Shown here: one piece after another, positions 1 through 9,489 of the stretch
How positions within the stretch are numbered: position 1 is the first letter of the stretch
Layout: every line of letters begins with the position of its first letter
DNA from: UKL13-2 sp964417885
GTDB taxonomy: Bacteria; Pseudomonadota; Gammaproteobacteria; Burkholderiales; Usitatibacteraceae
Assembly: GCA_964417885.1 (NCBI GenBank)
Contig: CAYQKN010000003.1
Span: 1-64,000 of the forward strand
Reading direction: 5' to 3'
DNA: 64,000 nucleotides
Made by a program: the position numbers and the translations under genes
Notes under the pieces: model-generated
What the model was told of the DNA's origin: nothing
The model's input: the letters and a program-made list of their open reading frames with translations, nothing else
The model's database searches: none

Positions 1-39
1 ATTCGTCATTCCAGCGAACAACCACAAGGGTTGCGCCGG

Positions 40-115
40 GCTGGAATCCAGTCCGTCATTATTTTCAAAAGCTTGGATGGGGCTGGGTCCCAGCCTTCGC
101 TGGGACGACGAGATT
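40..115. repeat. Palindromic intergenic repeat, family B copy 1
   Basis: A short hairpin, GGGTCCCAGC-CTTC-GCTGGGAC at about 85-107 followed by GACG, sits in non-coding sequence that also contains a second GGAATCCAG-type element. A related hairpin (GGGTCCCGGA...TCCGGGACGAC) lies at 21993-22020. The shared GGGTCCC/GGGACGAC ends suggest a dispersed REP-like family. Function is unknown. I see no gene in 1-216. Confidence 0.5.
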
Positions 116-216
116 TTTTAGGTGTTCCCATTCCAGTCGACACAGCTGGTGATGAACTGGATGTTCAACGTGCCCCGGACCTGCCGCTCATCCTATTGCA
201 ACGGAACGGGCGATGT

Positions 217-420
217 TCAGGCTTTCGCATCTTTCTGCACCACCACATTCTTGGCGAGGGTCTTGAACCGGTCGCCGTTTTTCTGCACGACGGTGATCGT
301 CATGTGGCCGGTTTTGCTGAGGTTGATATCCATCACCGTGCCGGATTTGCCTTTGTGGGTGCCGCCGACGACGGTGCAATGATCGCCGTCTTTCAGCTTG
401 CCTGGGGATGCTGTCGCCAT
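217..420 (-). CDS. Small KOW-domain protein
   Basis: This 67-residue protein has one KOW motif (GGTHKGKSGTV, about residues 19-29) followed by a beta-rich segment and a lysine-containing tail. KOW modules occur in NusG and ribosomal proteins and bind RNA or protein partners. Standalone versions like this are uncharacterised. An upstream in-frame ATG at 450 exists, but the ATG at 420 is preceded by GGAG at good spacing, so I prefer it. No operon partner is evident, because the next gene downstream of it lies beyond the window edge. The role is inferred only from the motif. Confidence 0.6.
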   Translation of the reverse strand: MATASPGKLKDGDHCTVVGGTHKGKSGTVMDINLSKTGHMTITVVQKNGDRFKTLAKNVVVQKDAKA

Positions 421-518
421 GATCGGTACTCCACTGAGGCAGATCGCCATGCACGGAAAGTCGCGTCCGTGCTGAACTTGCCGGGAATGCGAAACGGTAA
501 CGCCCGAACCTCCGGGCC

Positions 519-1463
519 CTACGGCTTCACCGCCCTCACCGCCAGCGCCACGTTACACAGCTCGATATGCCCGGCCGGCACCTTGTACCAGTCGCCGCCG
601 CGATTGCGCAGCGCGTCGACCAGCGCGTTGAACAACGGTGTGTCGGTGCGAATCACTTCAAGGTTGGTTCGCTCCGCGGCGGGCACATCGGCAGCGAGGC
701 GGATCGATTTGATGGCGATGCGCTGCTCGGGTTTTTCGTAGAAGCCGAGATTGCCGGTGCCGCGCGGCAGGCTCGACAGCAGCGGCATGCCCTGCACCAC
801 GCGGCCGAGCAGCGTGATGTTGCGGTCGAGCTGACGCGGCGCATGGCCGGTGACGACGTAGAGTTCCGCGCCGTTGCCGCTGGTGTCGGCGTTGTCGCGG
901 CCGGCGCCGACCATGCCGTAGCAATGCGCGAGCCAGGTCTGGTTGGTTTTTGGATTGCGACCAACCGGGAAGCTATTGGAGAAGCCGACTTCCGGCGCAT
1001 AGCCATCGACATCCGGCAGGCGGGTGAACGGCAGTTTGGGATCAATGCTGCGGGTGAATTCAGGCGCCAGGCTTTTCTTGCCCTGCTTCATCGGGCGCGG
1101 ATTTTTTTCGTCCGGGTCGCCCCACTGCACGACGAAGTTGTCCTGCGATCGCAGGATGGCCAGGCCGTCGAAATATTTCTCGCGCACCAGCGCGCGGATA
1201 TTGGCGACGTGTGCCGGCGCATAGGCTTCCGACAGCTCGATCACCACCCGCCCGGCCGCGAGTTCAAGGTATACGGTGCTGTTCAGGTCGAGCGGGCGCC
1301 AGTCGCCCGGTTTCGATGCGGCCAACAGCTCCGGGTACGAAGGTTTGGCGGGCACCGCGGCCGATTGCGCGGCGGCATTGCCGGCACCTGCCAGCGCCAG
1401 CACGCCCGTGAACAGCGCGGCCACCAGCGATGGTCCGCAGCCCATTGAATCAACCCGTCTCAT
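519..1463 (-). CDS. Periplasmic cyclophilin-type peptidyl-prolyl isomerase
   Basis: About 314 residues with an N-terminal signal peptide (hydrophobic stretch followed by AGNAAAQS). A cyclophilin fold follows at about 60-255, with the recognisable start (VYLELAAGRVVIEL), NFVVQWGDP and a late GRVVQGM motif. Cyclophilins isomerise prolyl bonds, and an exported one would assist folding of envelope proteins. The C-terminal 60 residues extend beyond the core fold. The start overlaps the end of the upstream diguanylate cyclase gene by 14 bases (an alternative ATG lies at 1445), which implies translational coupling. This is the last gene of a minus-strand run of c-di-GMP genes. The family call is firm; the substrate is unknown. 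Confidence 0.85.
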   Translation of the reverse strand: MRRVDSMGCGPSLVAALFTGVLALAGAGNAAAQSAAVPAKPSYPELLAASKPGDWRPLDLNSTVYLELAAGRVVIELSEAYAPAHVANIRALVREKYFDGLAILRSQDNFVVQWGDPDEKNPRPMKQGKKSLAPEFTRSIDPKLPFTRLPDVDGYAPEVGFSNSFPVGRNPKTNQTWLAHCYGMVGAGRDNADTSGNGAELYVVTGHAPRQLDRNITLLGRVVQGMPLLSSLPRGTGNLGFYEKPEQRIAIKSIRLAADVPAAERTNLEVIRTDTPLFNALVDALRNRGGDWYKVPAGHIELCNVALAVRAVKP

Positions 1464-3321
1464 AGCGATCCCGTCCCGCCACCTTGGCGCGATACAGCGC
1501 GTCGTCGGCGCGCTTGGTTAGTTTATCCAGGTCATCGGCCGGCCCCAGCACCTCGGCCGCACCGAGGCTGAAGGTGAGCTTGCGCGACGGCGGCAGCCCG
1601 GCCACGCTGATCTGCTGCACCGCGTTGCGCAGGCGGTTGAACACCTGCGGCACCTGCGACACATCCGATCCCGGCATGATCAGCAGGAACTCCTCGCCGC
1701 CGTAGCGGCCCAGGCGGTCGTTGCTGCGCAACTGCTGGGCGCAGACGGCCGCGATCGCCGACAGCACCGCATCGCCGACAGCGTGGCCGCATTCGTCGTT
1801 GATCGACTTGAAGTGATCGATGTCGATCAGCGCCACGCACATCCGGCTGTTTTCCAGTCGCGAAGTGCGCAGCTGGGTACGGGCGAACTCGACAATGCTG
1901 CGGCGGTTCGGCAACCCGGTGAGTTCATCGCGCATGGCGAGATTGGCGAAACGCCGGTTCTGCTGGCTCTGCCGGTACAGGTAGAGGGCGAGCCCGCCGA
2001 GCACGAACAGCAACAGGACCACCGCCAGCAGCAACGCCACGCGGCGCGCTTCGGACTCGAGCTCTCGCGCGCGCAGCAGCGCGTTCTCGGCTTCCTTCTG
2101 CCGCACCTCGAAGCGGGTCTGGGTTTCGGCCGCATCCTTTTCGCGCGCTTCGGTGAAGCTGCGCTGCTCGGCATCGCGCACCAGCACCTGGTTGCGGTAG
2201 GCCTTCTCGAAATCGCCCAGGCGCGCGTAGACCTCGGCCGCGCCGGTCAGGTAGGTCACCTCGATCCAGGTCGAATCAATGCCGCGCCGGATCGCCTCGG
2301 CCTTGGCCAGCGCATCGAGGCTTTCGCGCCGCCGATCCAGATGCGCGAATGCCTTGGCGCGGCTGCGCTGGATGTTGAAAATCATCGTCGCATCGCCGGC
2401 CTCGGTCAGCACCGGCAGGGCCTTGTCCTGGTAGGCCAGCGCCTCTTCCCAGCGGCCGGTCTCGCCGGCCAGCACGCCGAGCCGGTAGTTGCCGAACGCC
2501 TGGCCGACCGGGTCGTTGAGGGCGCGGAACAGCGCCATGCTCTTCTGCACATACAGTTTGGCCTTGGGAATGTCCTTCAGCCGCTGGTGCACCACGCCCA
2601 TGTTGAAGTAGGTGGTCGACAGTTCATGGCGGCTGCTGGACTCGGCATCGGGCAGGATCGACTGCTCGAGATAGCTGAGCGCCTTCATCAGGTCGTCGCG
2701 CGCCGAGCGGTCATGGGTGTAGGCGTTGCCGATGGCGCCCAGCGTGACCCGCGCATTGACCGAGTCGCCCAGCTCGACGTAGCGCTGGTGGGCCTTGAAC
2801 AGCAGGTCCAGCGCGTCGGTGTCGCGGCCCAGCAAGCCGTAGACAAACGCCTTTGACACCATCACGCCGGTCGCGCAGCGCACCAGGCCGGCCTTTTCCG
2901 CCACCAGGATCGCTTCGTCGAACACCGCCTGGGCATCGAGATACTTGCCGATCGAAGACTGCGCGACCGCCTTGGCGCCAAGGAATTCGCATTCGGCCTG
3001 CGGATCCTTCATTTCGCGCGCCAGCGCCAGGCCGCGCTCCGACGCCGTGACCAGCTTCAGCGTCTCCTCCAGCGTCGCCGTCGCCATCACCTGCAGGCGG
3101 GTACCCTTCAGCAGCAGCGCGCGGTCGCCACTGTCGCGGCTCTGCGCCAGCCATTCCTCGCTCAGCTTCAGCGCGGCGCGCGGGTCGTCGGCCACGCGCC
3201 GTTCCAGCGCCTGCGTTTCCGCGTCGCGCGCGCTGAGCGCTGCGACCGCCAGCAGCGGGCACAGCAGCAGCGCAACCAGCGCGGCGCGCAGTCCGAAAAC
3301 GCCGGCCGTCGCGCGCGTCAT
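1450..3321 (-). CDS. TPR sensor diguanylate cyclase (GGDEF)
   Basis: 623 residues: an N-terminal signal/anchor, a long TPR-like helical region (about 40-400, probably periplasmic), a coiled segment, one membrane helix at about 430-450, then a cytoplasmic GGDEF domain. The active-site loop is GGEEF at about residue 541. An RxxD product-inhibition site (RSND) lies five residues before it, so the enzyme should make c-di-GMP and be feedback inhibited. The start overlaps the stop of the upstream PAS-GGDEF-EAL gene as ATGA, and the downstream cyclophilin overlaps its end, giving a tightly coupled operon. The signal sensed by the TPR region is unknown. Confidence 0.9.
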   Translation of the reverse strand: MTRATAGVFGLRAALVALLLCPLLAVAALSARDAETQALERRVADDPRAALKLSEEWLAQSRDSGDRALLLKGTRLQVMATATLEETLKLVTASERGLALAREMKDPQAECEFLGAKAVAQSSIGKYLDAQAVFDEAILVAEKAGLVRCATGVMVSKAFVYGLLGRDTDALDLLFKAHQRYVELGDSVNARVTLGAIGNAYTHDRSARDDLMKALSYLEQSILPDAESSSRHELSTTYFNMGVVHQRLKDIPKAKLYVQKSMALFRALNDPVGQAFGNYRLGVLAGETGRWEEALAYQDKALPVLTEAGDATMIFNIQRSRAKAFAHLDRRRESLDALAKAEAIRRGIDSTWIEVTYLTGAAEVYARLGDFEKAYRNQVLVRDAEQRSFTEAREKDAAETQTRFEVRQKEAENALLRARELESEARRVALLLAVVLLLFVLGGLALYLYRQSQQNRRFANLAMRDELTGLPNRRSIVEFARTQLRTSRLENSRMCVALIDIDHFKSINDECGHAVGDAVLSAIAAVCAQQLRSNDRLGRYGGEEFLLIMPGSDVSQVPQVFNRLRNAVQQISVAGLPPSRKLTFSLGAAEVLGPADDLDKLTKRADDALYRAKVAGRDRYETG

Positions 3322-5195
3322 GCACGCTCCAGGTCAATGGCGCATTGCGTGACCTGCGACGCCGGCATCGGCCGCGCGAAGTAATAGCCCTGCGCCTCGT
3401 GACAGCCGCAGGCGGACAGGAATTCGAACTGCTCGCGCGTCTCGACGCCCTCGGCGATCACATGCAGCTGCAGGCTCTGCGCCAGGTTGACGATCGCGCG
3501 CACGATGGCGGCGTCGTCGGCGTCGGTGCTGATGTCGCGCACGAACGAGTGATCGATTTTCAGGCTGTCGACCTGAAACCGTTTCAGATAGGAGAGGCTG
3601 GAGAATCCGGTGCCGAAATCGTCGATCGACAGCCGCACGCCCAGTTGCTTGAGTTCGGCAAACAGCGCCAGCGTTTCCTCGGTGTTGGCCATCAGGATGC
3701 TCTCGGTGATCTCGAGTTCCAGGTCTGCCGGCGCCAGGCCGGCGGCGGCCAGCGCGGCGCGCACCCGCGCCGGCAGCTCGCGATCAAAGAACTGGCGCGC
3801 CGAAAGGTTCACCGACACCGCCTTGACGCTGGCGCCGGCCGCGCGCCAGCGCTTCACCTGCTGACAGGACTCGGCGATCACCCATTCGCCGATCGGCATG
3901 ATCAGGCCGGTGTCCTCGGCAATCGGGATGAACTCGGCCGGCATGATCATGCCCTCGACCGGGTGATTCCAGCGCAGCAGCGCTTCGTAGCCGGCCACGC
4001 TGCCGGTGCGAAAATCGACCCGCGGCTGGTAGTACAGCTCCAGCTCGCCGCGTTCCAGCGCCAGGTGCAGGTCGCTTTCCAGCTTCATCCTCGCCTGCAG
4101 GGTGTCGCTCATCGCCGCGGCGTAAAACTGGACATTGCGCCGGCCGCTCGACTTGGCGTGGTACATCGCCGCGTCGGCGAAGCTGAGCAGCTTGGTCGGA
4201 TCGTCGCTGTCCTGCGGGAACACGCTGACACCGATCGACGGCGTGACGCGCAGTTCGCGGCCGCCCACTTTCATCAGTTCGCTCAGCTCGGCCATGATCT
4301 TGGTGCTGGTCAGCGAGATATCGGCGACCGCGCTGACGTGCCGCAGCACGATCACGAATTCGTCGCCGCCGACCCGCGACACGGTGTCGCTGTCGCGCAG
4401 CACCGTCTTCAGGCGGCGCGCCATTTCGCGCAGCACCTCGTCGCCGGTGGCATGACCGAGCGTGTCGTTGATGTTCTTGAAGCGGTCGAGGTCGATGAAC
4501 AGCACCGCCACCATCCATCCCTCGCGGCGCGCCAGTGCCAGCGACTGCGCCAGCCGGTCCTGCAGCAGCAGTCGGTTCGGCAGTCCGGTCAGCGTGTCGT
4601 GCAGCGCCAGGTGGCGTGCCAGCGCCTCGGCCTGCTGGCGGTCGTCGACTTCCTCCTTCAGCAGCGCGTTGGCCGCCGCCAGCTCCTCGGTCCGCTCGCG
4701 CACCCGCCGTTCCAGTTCCTCGTTCAATAGCCGCAGGTGCTCGACCGCCTGGCGGCGCTCGGTCACGTCCTCGATGATCCAGATGGTGCCGCCGGTGGCC
4801 GGGTTGACCGGATCAATCGGACGCGCCTGCAGCCGGCACCAGATCAGCTTGCCGTCACGCCGCTTCATGCGGCGCTCGATCTCGACCGACCTGCCCTGCG
4901 ACAGCATCGGGCCGACCACGCTGCCGGCCTCGGCATATTCTTCCGGCGAGCCCCACACCGCAATGCCGAACTGGCCCACCAGGCCGCCTGGCGGCCAGCC
5001 GAACAATTCCTCGAATGCCCGGTTGGCATGGTGGAACACACGGTCCTTGGTAAAGGCGATGCCGACCGAGGCGTTGTTGAGGATCGCCTCGTACTTGAGC
5101 AGCGTGACCTGTTCCGACACGGCGGGCGACGTGCCGCCGGTTGCCGTGCCGCCGGCCTCGGCAGCTGCCATCTGTTCGCGGAAGGAAGTATTCAT
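3318..5195 (-). CDS. PAS-GGDEF-EAL dual c-di-GMP enzyme
   Basis: About 625 residues without membrane segments: a PAS/PAC domain (about 25-155), a coiled coil, GGDEF (about 190-350) and EAL (about 365-620). The cyclase loop is an intact GGDEF with an RDSD I-site. The phosphodiesterase side keeps EALLRW, ELEITES, DDFGTGFSS, LKID and AEGVE, so both activities are possible. An open frame extends upstream to 5291, but the ATG at 5195 directly precedes the conserved PAS region and is preferred. It is the first of three overlapping genes here, and the next gene upstream is 133 bp away on the same strand. Confidence 0.9.
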   Translation of the reverse strand: MNTSFREQMAAAEAGGTATGGTSPAVSEQVTLLKYEAILNNASVGIAFTKDRVFHHANRAFEELFGWPPGGLVGQFGIAVWGSPEEYAEAGSVVGPMLSQGRSVEIERRMKRRDGKLIWCRLQARPIDPVNPATGGTIWIIEDVTERRQAVEHLRLLNEELERRVRERTEELAAANALLKEEVDDRQQAEALARHLALHDTLTGLPNRLLLQDRLAQSLALARREGWMVAVLFIDLDRFKNINDTLGHATGDEVLREMARRLKTVLRDSDTVSRVGGDEFVIVLRHVSAVADISLTSTKIMAELSELMKVGGRELRVTPSIGVSVFPQDSDDPTKLLSFADAAMYHAKSSGRRNVQFYAAAMSDTLQARMKLESDLHLALERGELELYYQPRVDFRTGSVAGYEALLRWNHPVEGMIMPAEFIPIAEDTGLIMPIGEWVIAESCQQVKRWRAAGASVKAVSVNLSARQFFDRELPARVRAALAAAGLAPADLELEITESILMANTEETLALFAELKQLGVRLSIDDFGTGFSSLSYLKRFQVDSLKIDHSFVRDISTDADDAAIVRAIVNLAQSLQLHVIAEGVETREQFEFLSACGCHEAQGYYFARPMPASQVTQCAIDLERA

Positions 5196-5328
5196 GCTGT
5201 TTTTATCGGGATGTCGGTGCGCGCGGCCGGCGGTTTTTGCCGGCGTAATTTGACGCATCGTCTCACATTCATGACGATCCGGTGACGCCAAAACGGGTGC
5301 ATCCGCCGGACGGTATCCGCTGGTTTGT

Positions 5329-8300
5329 TCAGCCCGCCGGCGGCGCGGTTTCGGCGTTAGGAATGGCTCCGGGCAAACTCAACAAATGCACCGGCCCCGG
5401 TCGGCCGAACAGGTAACCCTGGTAGGCCTGGCAGCCCTCGCTGGCGAGAAAATCGCGCTGCGCGGTGGTTTCCACGCCCTCGGCGATCACCGTCAGCCCG
5501 AGACTCTGCGCGAGATTGACGATGGCGCGGGCGATGGCCGCGTCATTGGGGTCGGTCAGTACGTCGCGCACGAACGACTGGTCGATCTTGAGCTGGTCCA
5601 GCGGCAGGCGCTTCAAGTAGGACAGCGAGGAAAAGCCGGTGCCGAAATCGTCCAGCGAAAAGGTCAGCCCGCATTCCCGCAGCTGGGTCATCCTGCTGAT
5701 GGTGGTCTCGACATCGTCCACCAGCACGCTTTCGGTCAGCTCCAGTTTCAGCCGATGCGGGTCCGCCCCGGTGCGCGCGATGACATCGAGCACCTGGTCG
5801 ACAAACTGCGGATGGCGAAACTGGCGGCTGCTGACATTGACCGCGAGGCTCCAGTGCGCCCGGTCCGGCCGCGCGCTCCAGTCGACCAGCTGGCGGCAGG
5901 CGCACTCCAGCACCCACTGTCCCACCGGCAGGATCAGCCCGGTCTCCTCGGCCAGCGGGATGAAATCGTTCGGCAGCACCAGCCCGCGTTGCGGGTGGTT
6001 CCAGCGGATCAGCGCCTCGGCGCCGATCGGCTTGCCCGCCAGGTCGACCTGGACCTGGTAGTGCAGCATCAGCTCACCCCGTGCCACCGACTGGCGCAGG
6101 TCGCTTTCCAGCGCCACGCGCTCGGTCACGCGGGCCTGGATATCCGGGTCGAAGAAGCGCAGCACGTTGCGGCCGGCCGCCTTGGCCTGGTACATCGCCA
6201 TGTCGGCGCGCTTGAGCAATTCATCGACGGTATCGCCGGGCTCGGCGAACAGGGTGATGCCGATGCTGGGCGAGCTGTAGTGCTCGCGGCCGGACAGGTC
6301 GTATGGCTGGTTGAGCCGGTCGAGAATCTTGTAGCCGACCGCTTCGGTGTGGCGCGCGGCTTCGAGCGGGTCCTCGGCCAGGTCCAGCAGCATCACCAGG
6401 AACTCATCGCCGCCGAAGCGGCCGACGGTATCGATCTCGCGCACGCAGTCGACCAGCCGGCCGGCAACCTGCTTGAGCAGCAGGTCGCCCTGGTCGTGGC
6501 CAAAGGTATCGTTGAGCTGCTTGAAGTTGTCCAGGTCGATGAACAGCAGCGAGCCCTTGCGGCCGGTGCGGGCGCTGGTGCCCAGCGCCAGCTGCAGGCG
6601 GTCGGACAGCAGGCGCCGGTTCGGCAGCCCGGTCAGGGTGTCGTAGAACGCCAGCTGGGCGATTTCACCGGCGGCGACCTTGCGCTCGGTGATGTCCTGC
6701 AGGCTGAATTGCAGCAGCGTGCGGCCGGCGTAGCGGAACCGCATCAGGTGCACTTCCGCATCCCAGATGCTGCCGTCGGCACGCTGGTGACGCCACTCGA
6801 ACATCACCGCGCCGTCGCGCAGCGCGCGCTGCACGTGCTGCTGGGCGAGCTCGACCGAGCTGACACCGTTTTCCTGGGTCGGCGCGGACACATCCGCCAC
6901 CGTCATGCCGAGCACCTTCTCGCGGCTGTCGAGGCGGTAAATGTCGACCGCAGCCTGGTTGCAGTCGACAAAGCGGCCGCCGTTGGGTTCCATCACCACC
7001 AGCGGAATGCGCGAATCGACAAACAGCACCTTGTTGTAGGCTTCGCTCTCGCGCAGGCGGCCCTCGGCGGCGCGCAGCGCGGTGATCTGGTCGCTCAGGG
7101 TGCCGGCCTGGGCGGACAGTTCCTGCTGGTTACGCTGCAGCAGCTGGCGCATGCCGTCCTGCGCGCTGGCCAGCTGCATGATTTCCGTCACCGCGCTGCG
7201 GATCGGCGGCGTCGGCGTGAAATCGAGCTGACCGATGCGCTCGCTGGCGGCGGCGAGCTGCTCCAGCGGCAGCGCGATCCGCCGCGCATAGGCGCGCACG
7301 ATCAGCACCGCCAGCAGCAGCACCAGCGCCAGCAGCGTCGTCAGCACCGTCGCCAGCGTGCCCCAGACCGGGGCAAAATCGGCCGCCGGCGCCAGCGTCA
7401 TGACCCACAGTTTTTGCTCGCCCAGCAGGTAAGGACGCATGCTCGCCAGCCAGCGCACGTTGCCGGAGCGATAGGCCAGCACCGAGCCCGACGCCCGCTG
7501 TGCCGCATGCCAGGCCGCCAGCGCGTCGCTGACCGGCGCCATCCCCAGTTCATCGACCGGCCGCAACACCTTCTTCAGCCAGTCCGGCGGCGCCAGTGAC
7601 GGCGCCACCGGCAGCGCCAGCACCCGGTTGTCGTCGGTCAGCACCAGCACCATGCCCTGCTTGCCGACCGCCGACTGCATGGTTGCCTTCGACAGGTCGC
7701 GCAGCATCAGGTCGAAGCCGATGACAAAATCGCGCCCGTCCTTCAGGCGGATACGGGTCGAGGCCGTCACACCGACATCACCGGTGGTGAAAAACAGGTA
7801 GGGCGCGGTCCAGTGCGTCAGGGTGCCGGCGGCGCCATTCATGGCGGCCAGGTACCACGGACGCCGGCGCGGGTCGTAATCGACATCGCGCCATTCGCTC
7901 ACCACCTGGCCATTCGGCAGGTGATCGAAAAACAGGTGCTTCCTGCCGTTTCGCGGCACGTCGGTCATGCGGTTGCGCCAGCGGCCGTCGGCCTGCTGCA
8001 GCAGCAGCCAGCCCTGCCCGGTGGTGGTGCCGGCCACCACCGAGGTCACCTGCGGCAGCGAGCTGAGCACCGGCTTGAACACGCGGTTGAACGCCGCCGG
8101 ATCGTCCAGCGACGGCGCCTCGCCACCGATCCAGCCGCGGCTCATGTCGAGCAGGTCGCCGGCCGGGGCGAACATCGAATCGAGACTGGCTTCGATGCGC
8201 GCCGCCGCCACATTGAACTGGCTCTGGGCGATGCGCTCGACCATCGGCAGCAGGCCGAACACGATAAAGCCCAGACCCACCGCCAGCGCCGTGGCGGCGA

Positions 8301-8433
8301 CCAGCAGCGTGACCCTGAGCAGGATCGTGCGGCGCAGCGGGGCCACGACGGGATTGAAACGTGGCGGTTTGGCAGGCTGGGGAGCGGACACGCGGAAGCC
8401 GGTGAGGATCAACAACGGATTGATTGTCAACAA
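5329..8433 (-). CDS. Membrane Cache-type PAS-GGDEF-EAL c-di-GMP enzyme
   Basis: About 1034 residues. A first membrane helix (about 38-64), a large periplasmic double-Cache-like sensor (about 65-355; the DPRRRPWY motif is typical of these domains), a second helix (about 360-385) and a HAMP-like linker come first. A PAS domain (about 470-590), GGDEF and EAL follow. GGDEF is intact with a REID I-site, and EAL retains EALIRW, ELTES, DDFGTGFSS, KID and AEGVE. The start is uncertain: the frame opens with TTG and has no in-frame ATG before the first helix, and no good ribosome site is visible. Cache domains usually bind small metabolites such as amino or organic acids; the ligand here is unknown. 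Confidence 0.88.
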   Translation of the reverse strand: MLTINPLLILTGFRVSAPQPAKPPRFNPVVAPLRRTILLRVTLLVAATALAVGLGFIVFGLLPMVERIAQSQFNVAAARIEASLDSMFAPAGDLLDMSRGWIGGEAPSLDDPAAFNRVFKPVLSSLPQVTSVVAGTTTGQGWLLLQQADGRWRNRMTDVPRNGRKHLFFDHLPNGQVVSEWRDVDYDPRRRPWYLAAMNGAAGTLTHWTAPYLFFTTGDVGVTASTRIRLKDGRDFVIGFDLMLRDLSKATMQSAVGKQGMVLVLTDDNRVLALPVAPSLAPPDWLKKVLRPVDELGMAPVSDALAAWHAAQRASGSVLAYRSGNVRWLASMRPYLLGEQKLWVMTLAPAADFAPVWGTLATVLTTLLALVLLLAVLIVRAYARRIALPLEQLAAASERIGQLDFTPTPPIRSAVTEIMQLASAQDGMRQLLQRNQQELSAQAGTLSDQITALRAAEGRLRESEAYNKVLFVDSRIPLVVMEPNGGRFVDCNQAAVDIYRLDSREKVLGMTVADVSAPTQENGVSSVELAQQHVQRALRDGAVMFEWRHQRADGSIWDAEVHLMRFRYAGRTLLQFSLQDITERKVAAGEIAQLAFYDTLTGLPNRRLLSDRLQLALGTSARTGRKGSLLFIDLDNFKQLNDTFGHDQGDLLLKQVAGRLVDCVREIDTVGRFGGDEFLVMLLDLAEDPLEAARHTEAVGYKILDRLNQPYDLSGREHYSSPSIGITLFAEPGDTVDELLKRADMAMYQAKAAGRNVLRFFDPDIQARVTERVALESDLRQSVARGELMLHYQVQVDLAGKPIGAEALIRWNHPQRGLVLPNDFIPLAEETGLILPVGQWVLECACRQLVDWSARPDRAHWSLAVNVSSRQFRHPQFVDQVLDVIARTGADPHRLKLELTESVLVDDVETTISRMTQLRECGLTFSLDDFGTGFSSLSYLKRLPLDQLKIDQSFVRDVLTDPNDAAIARAIVNLAQSLGLTVIAEGVETTAQRDFLASEGCQAYQGYLFGRPGPVHLLSLPGAIPNAETAPPAG

Positions 8434-8516
8434 GTCTGGACGATAGTGCGCTGGCAGGCAACCCGCAAAACCCTGATTCGCTGGATAAGGATCGATACCG
8501 TGCAGGGCACTGGCCT

Positions 8517-8580
8517 GAACGCCAGCCTGGATGCGGCTTCCGGCGGCAATGCCCCTGAAAGGCGCGCCAGTGCTGGCTTT
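8517..8580. repeat. 66-bp palindromic repeat, family A, degenerate copy
   Basis: The right half GGCGCGCCAGTGCTGG matches the family A repeats at 49578, 58249 and the IS-interrupted copy at 19037/21875. The left half is diverged (GCCAGCCTGGATGCGGCTTC). It lies in the 175-bp gap between two minus-strand genes. Confidence 0.5.
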
Positions 8581-8608
8581 CCAGCCGATGCCTGGTAAGG
8601 AAACTCCC

Positions 8609-9337
8609 TCAGCTGTCGGCGTCGGGCGGCATCGCCGGCGGCGAACCGGCCAGCGGCGAACGGCGCGGGCTGCGCCGCGGGACCGGATCCGCTTCCGCGC
8701 GCATCAGTTCCGCCGGATAGGCCTGGCACAGGCGGCGCGCTTCTTCGGGTGACGCACCCAGCCAGCGCGCGTAGTCGTCGGCGGCAATGATCACCGGCAT
8801 CCGCTTTTCCTCGCCCGGGCGGTGCATGCGCTTCATCACCTCATGCTCATCGGCGTTGACCGTCAGCATGGAAAAACTCAGCACCTCGCGGCCGTCGCGC
8901 TGCCAGCGCTCCCAGATCCCGGCCAGCGCGAACACATGGCCATCGCGCAGGGTGATTTTCCAGCGCACCGCCTTGCCGGTTTCCCAGCACGGTTCGTAGA
9001 ACGCCTCGACCGGGATCAGGCAGCGCTGACCGTTCTTCCACGCATGCCTGAAACTGGCTTTCTCGCCAACCGTCTCGACCCGCGCATTGTGGGTGGCGAA
9101 GCGCGGCCGCGGCAGCGCCGCGTCCTCGGCGCTGGCCCAGGCCGGCACCATGCCGAAGCGCGCCGCGATGCATTCGCGACGCGGAAATTCACCCTCGCTC
9201 AGGCGGATCACATTGCGCACCACCGGCGCGTCGTAGCCGGGATAGGTGTCGGGCTTGAATTCGAAATCAGGCAGATCGACGCCAAACCGTTCCTTCAGGT
9301 AGCGCCGCTGCACGGCCGGCATGTAGTTGGTGCACAT
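8609..9337 (-). CDS. yedK: SRAP-domain DNA-protein crosslink protein (YedK/HMCES)
   Basis: 242 residues that open with Met-Cys: after Met removal the Cys is the catalytic residue that forms a thiazolidine crosslink with abasic sites in single-stranded DNA. The family's other landmarks are present: NARVETV (Asn), the EAFYEP glutamate, AGIWE, and the MPVI motif near residue 195. SRAP proteins shield abasic sites during replication and are often SOS associated. I see no clear LexA box in the short upstream region. The gene stands alone, with divergent neighbours on both sides. Confidence 0.9.
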   Translation of the reverse strand: MCTNYMPAVQRRYLKERFGVDLPDFEFKPDTYPGYDAPVVRNVIRLSEGEFPRRECIAARFGMVPAWASAEDAALPRPRFATHNARVETVGEKASFRHAWKNGQRCLIPVEAFYEPCWETGKAVRWKITLRDGHVFALAGIWERWQRDGREVLSFSMLTVNADEHEVMKRMHRPGEEKRMPVIIAADDYARWLGASPEEARRLCQAYPAELMRAEADPVPRRSPRRSPLAGSPPAMPPDADS

Positions 9338-9489
9338 GCGCTGATATTACCCGCCGCCGGCGCGGCCGCGAAGCCGCCGCGGCGCGACGCGCAAAAGTGT
9401 TAGGCAAATCTGTCGCTGGCAATGACACCCGGCAAGTCCGGCGGTGCAAACCGGTTACAATCCCCGCCACATTCACCGGTCGGAATTGC

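Noticed and set aside
3345..4730. Long plus-strand open frame opposite the PAS-GGDEF-EAL gene
   Set aside because: Shadow of a well-supported gene in GC-rich DNA; its translation is His/Arg/Gln-rich without any domain.
5386..7599. 737-codon plus-strand frame opposite the Cache-GGDEF-EAL gene
   Set aside because: Antisense shadow; composition typical of reverse-frame translation and no start signal.
8413..8426. FNR-like site near TTGATTGTCAACAA
   Set aside because: Only one half matches and it lies at an uncertain gene start; likely chance.
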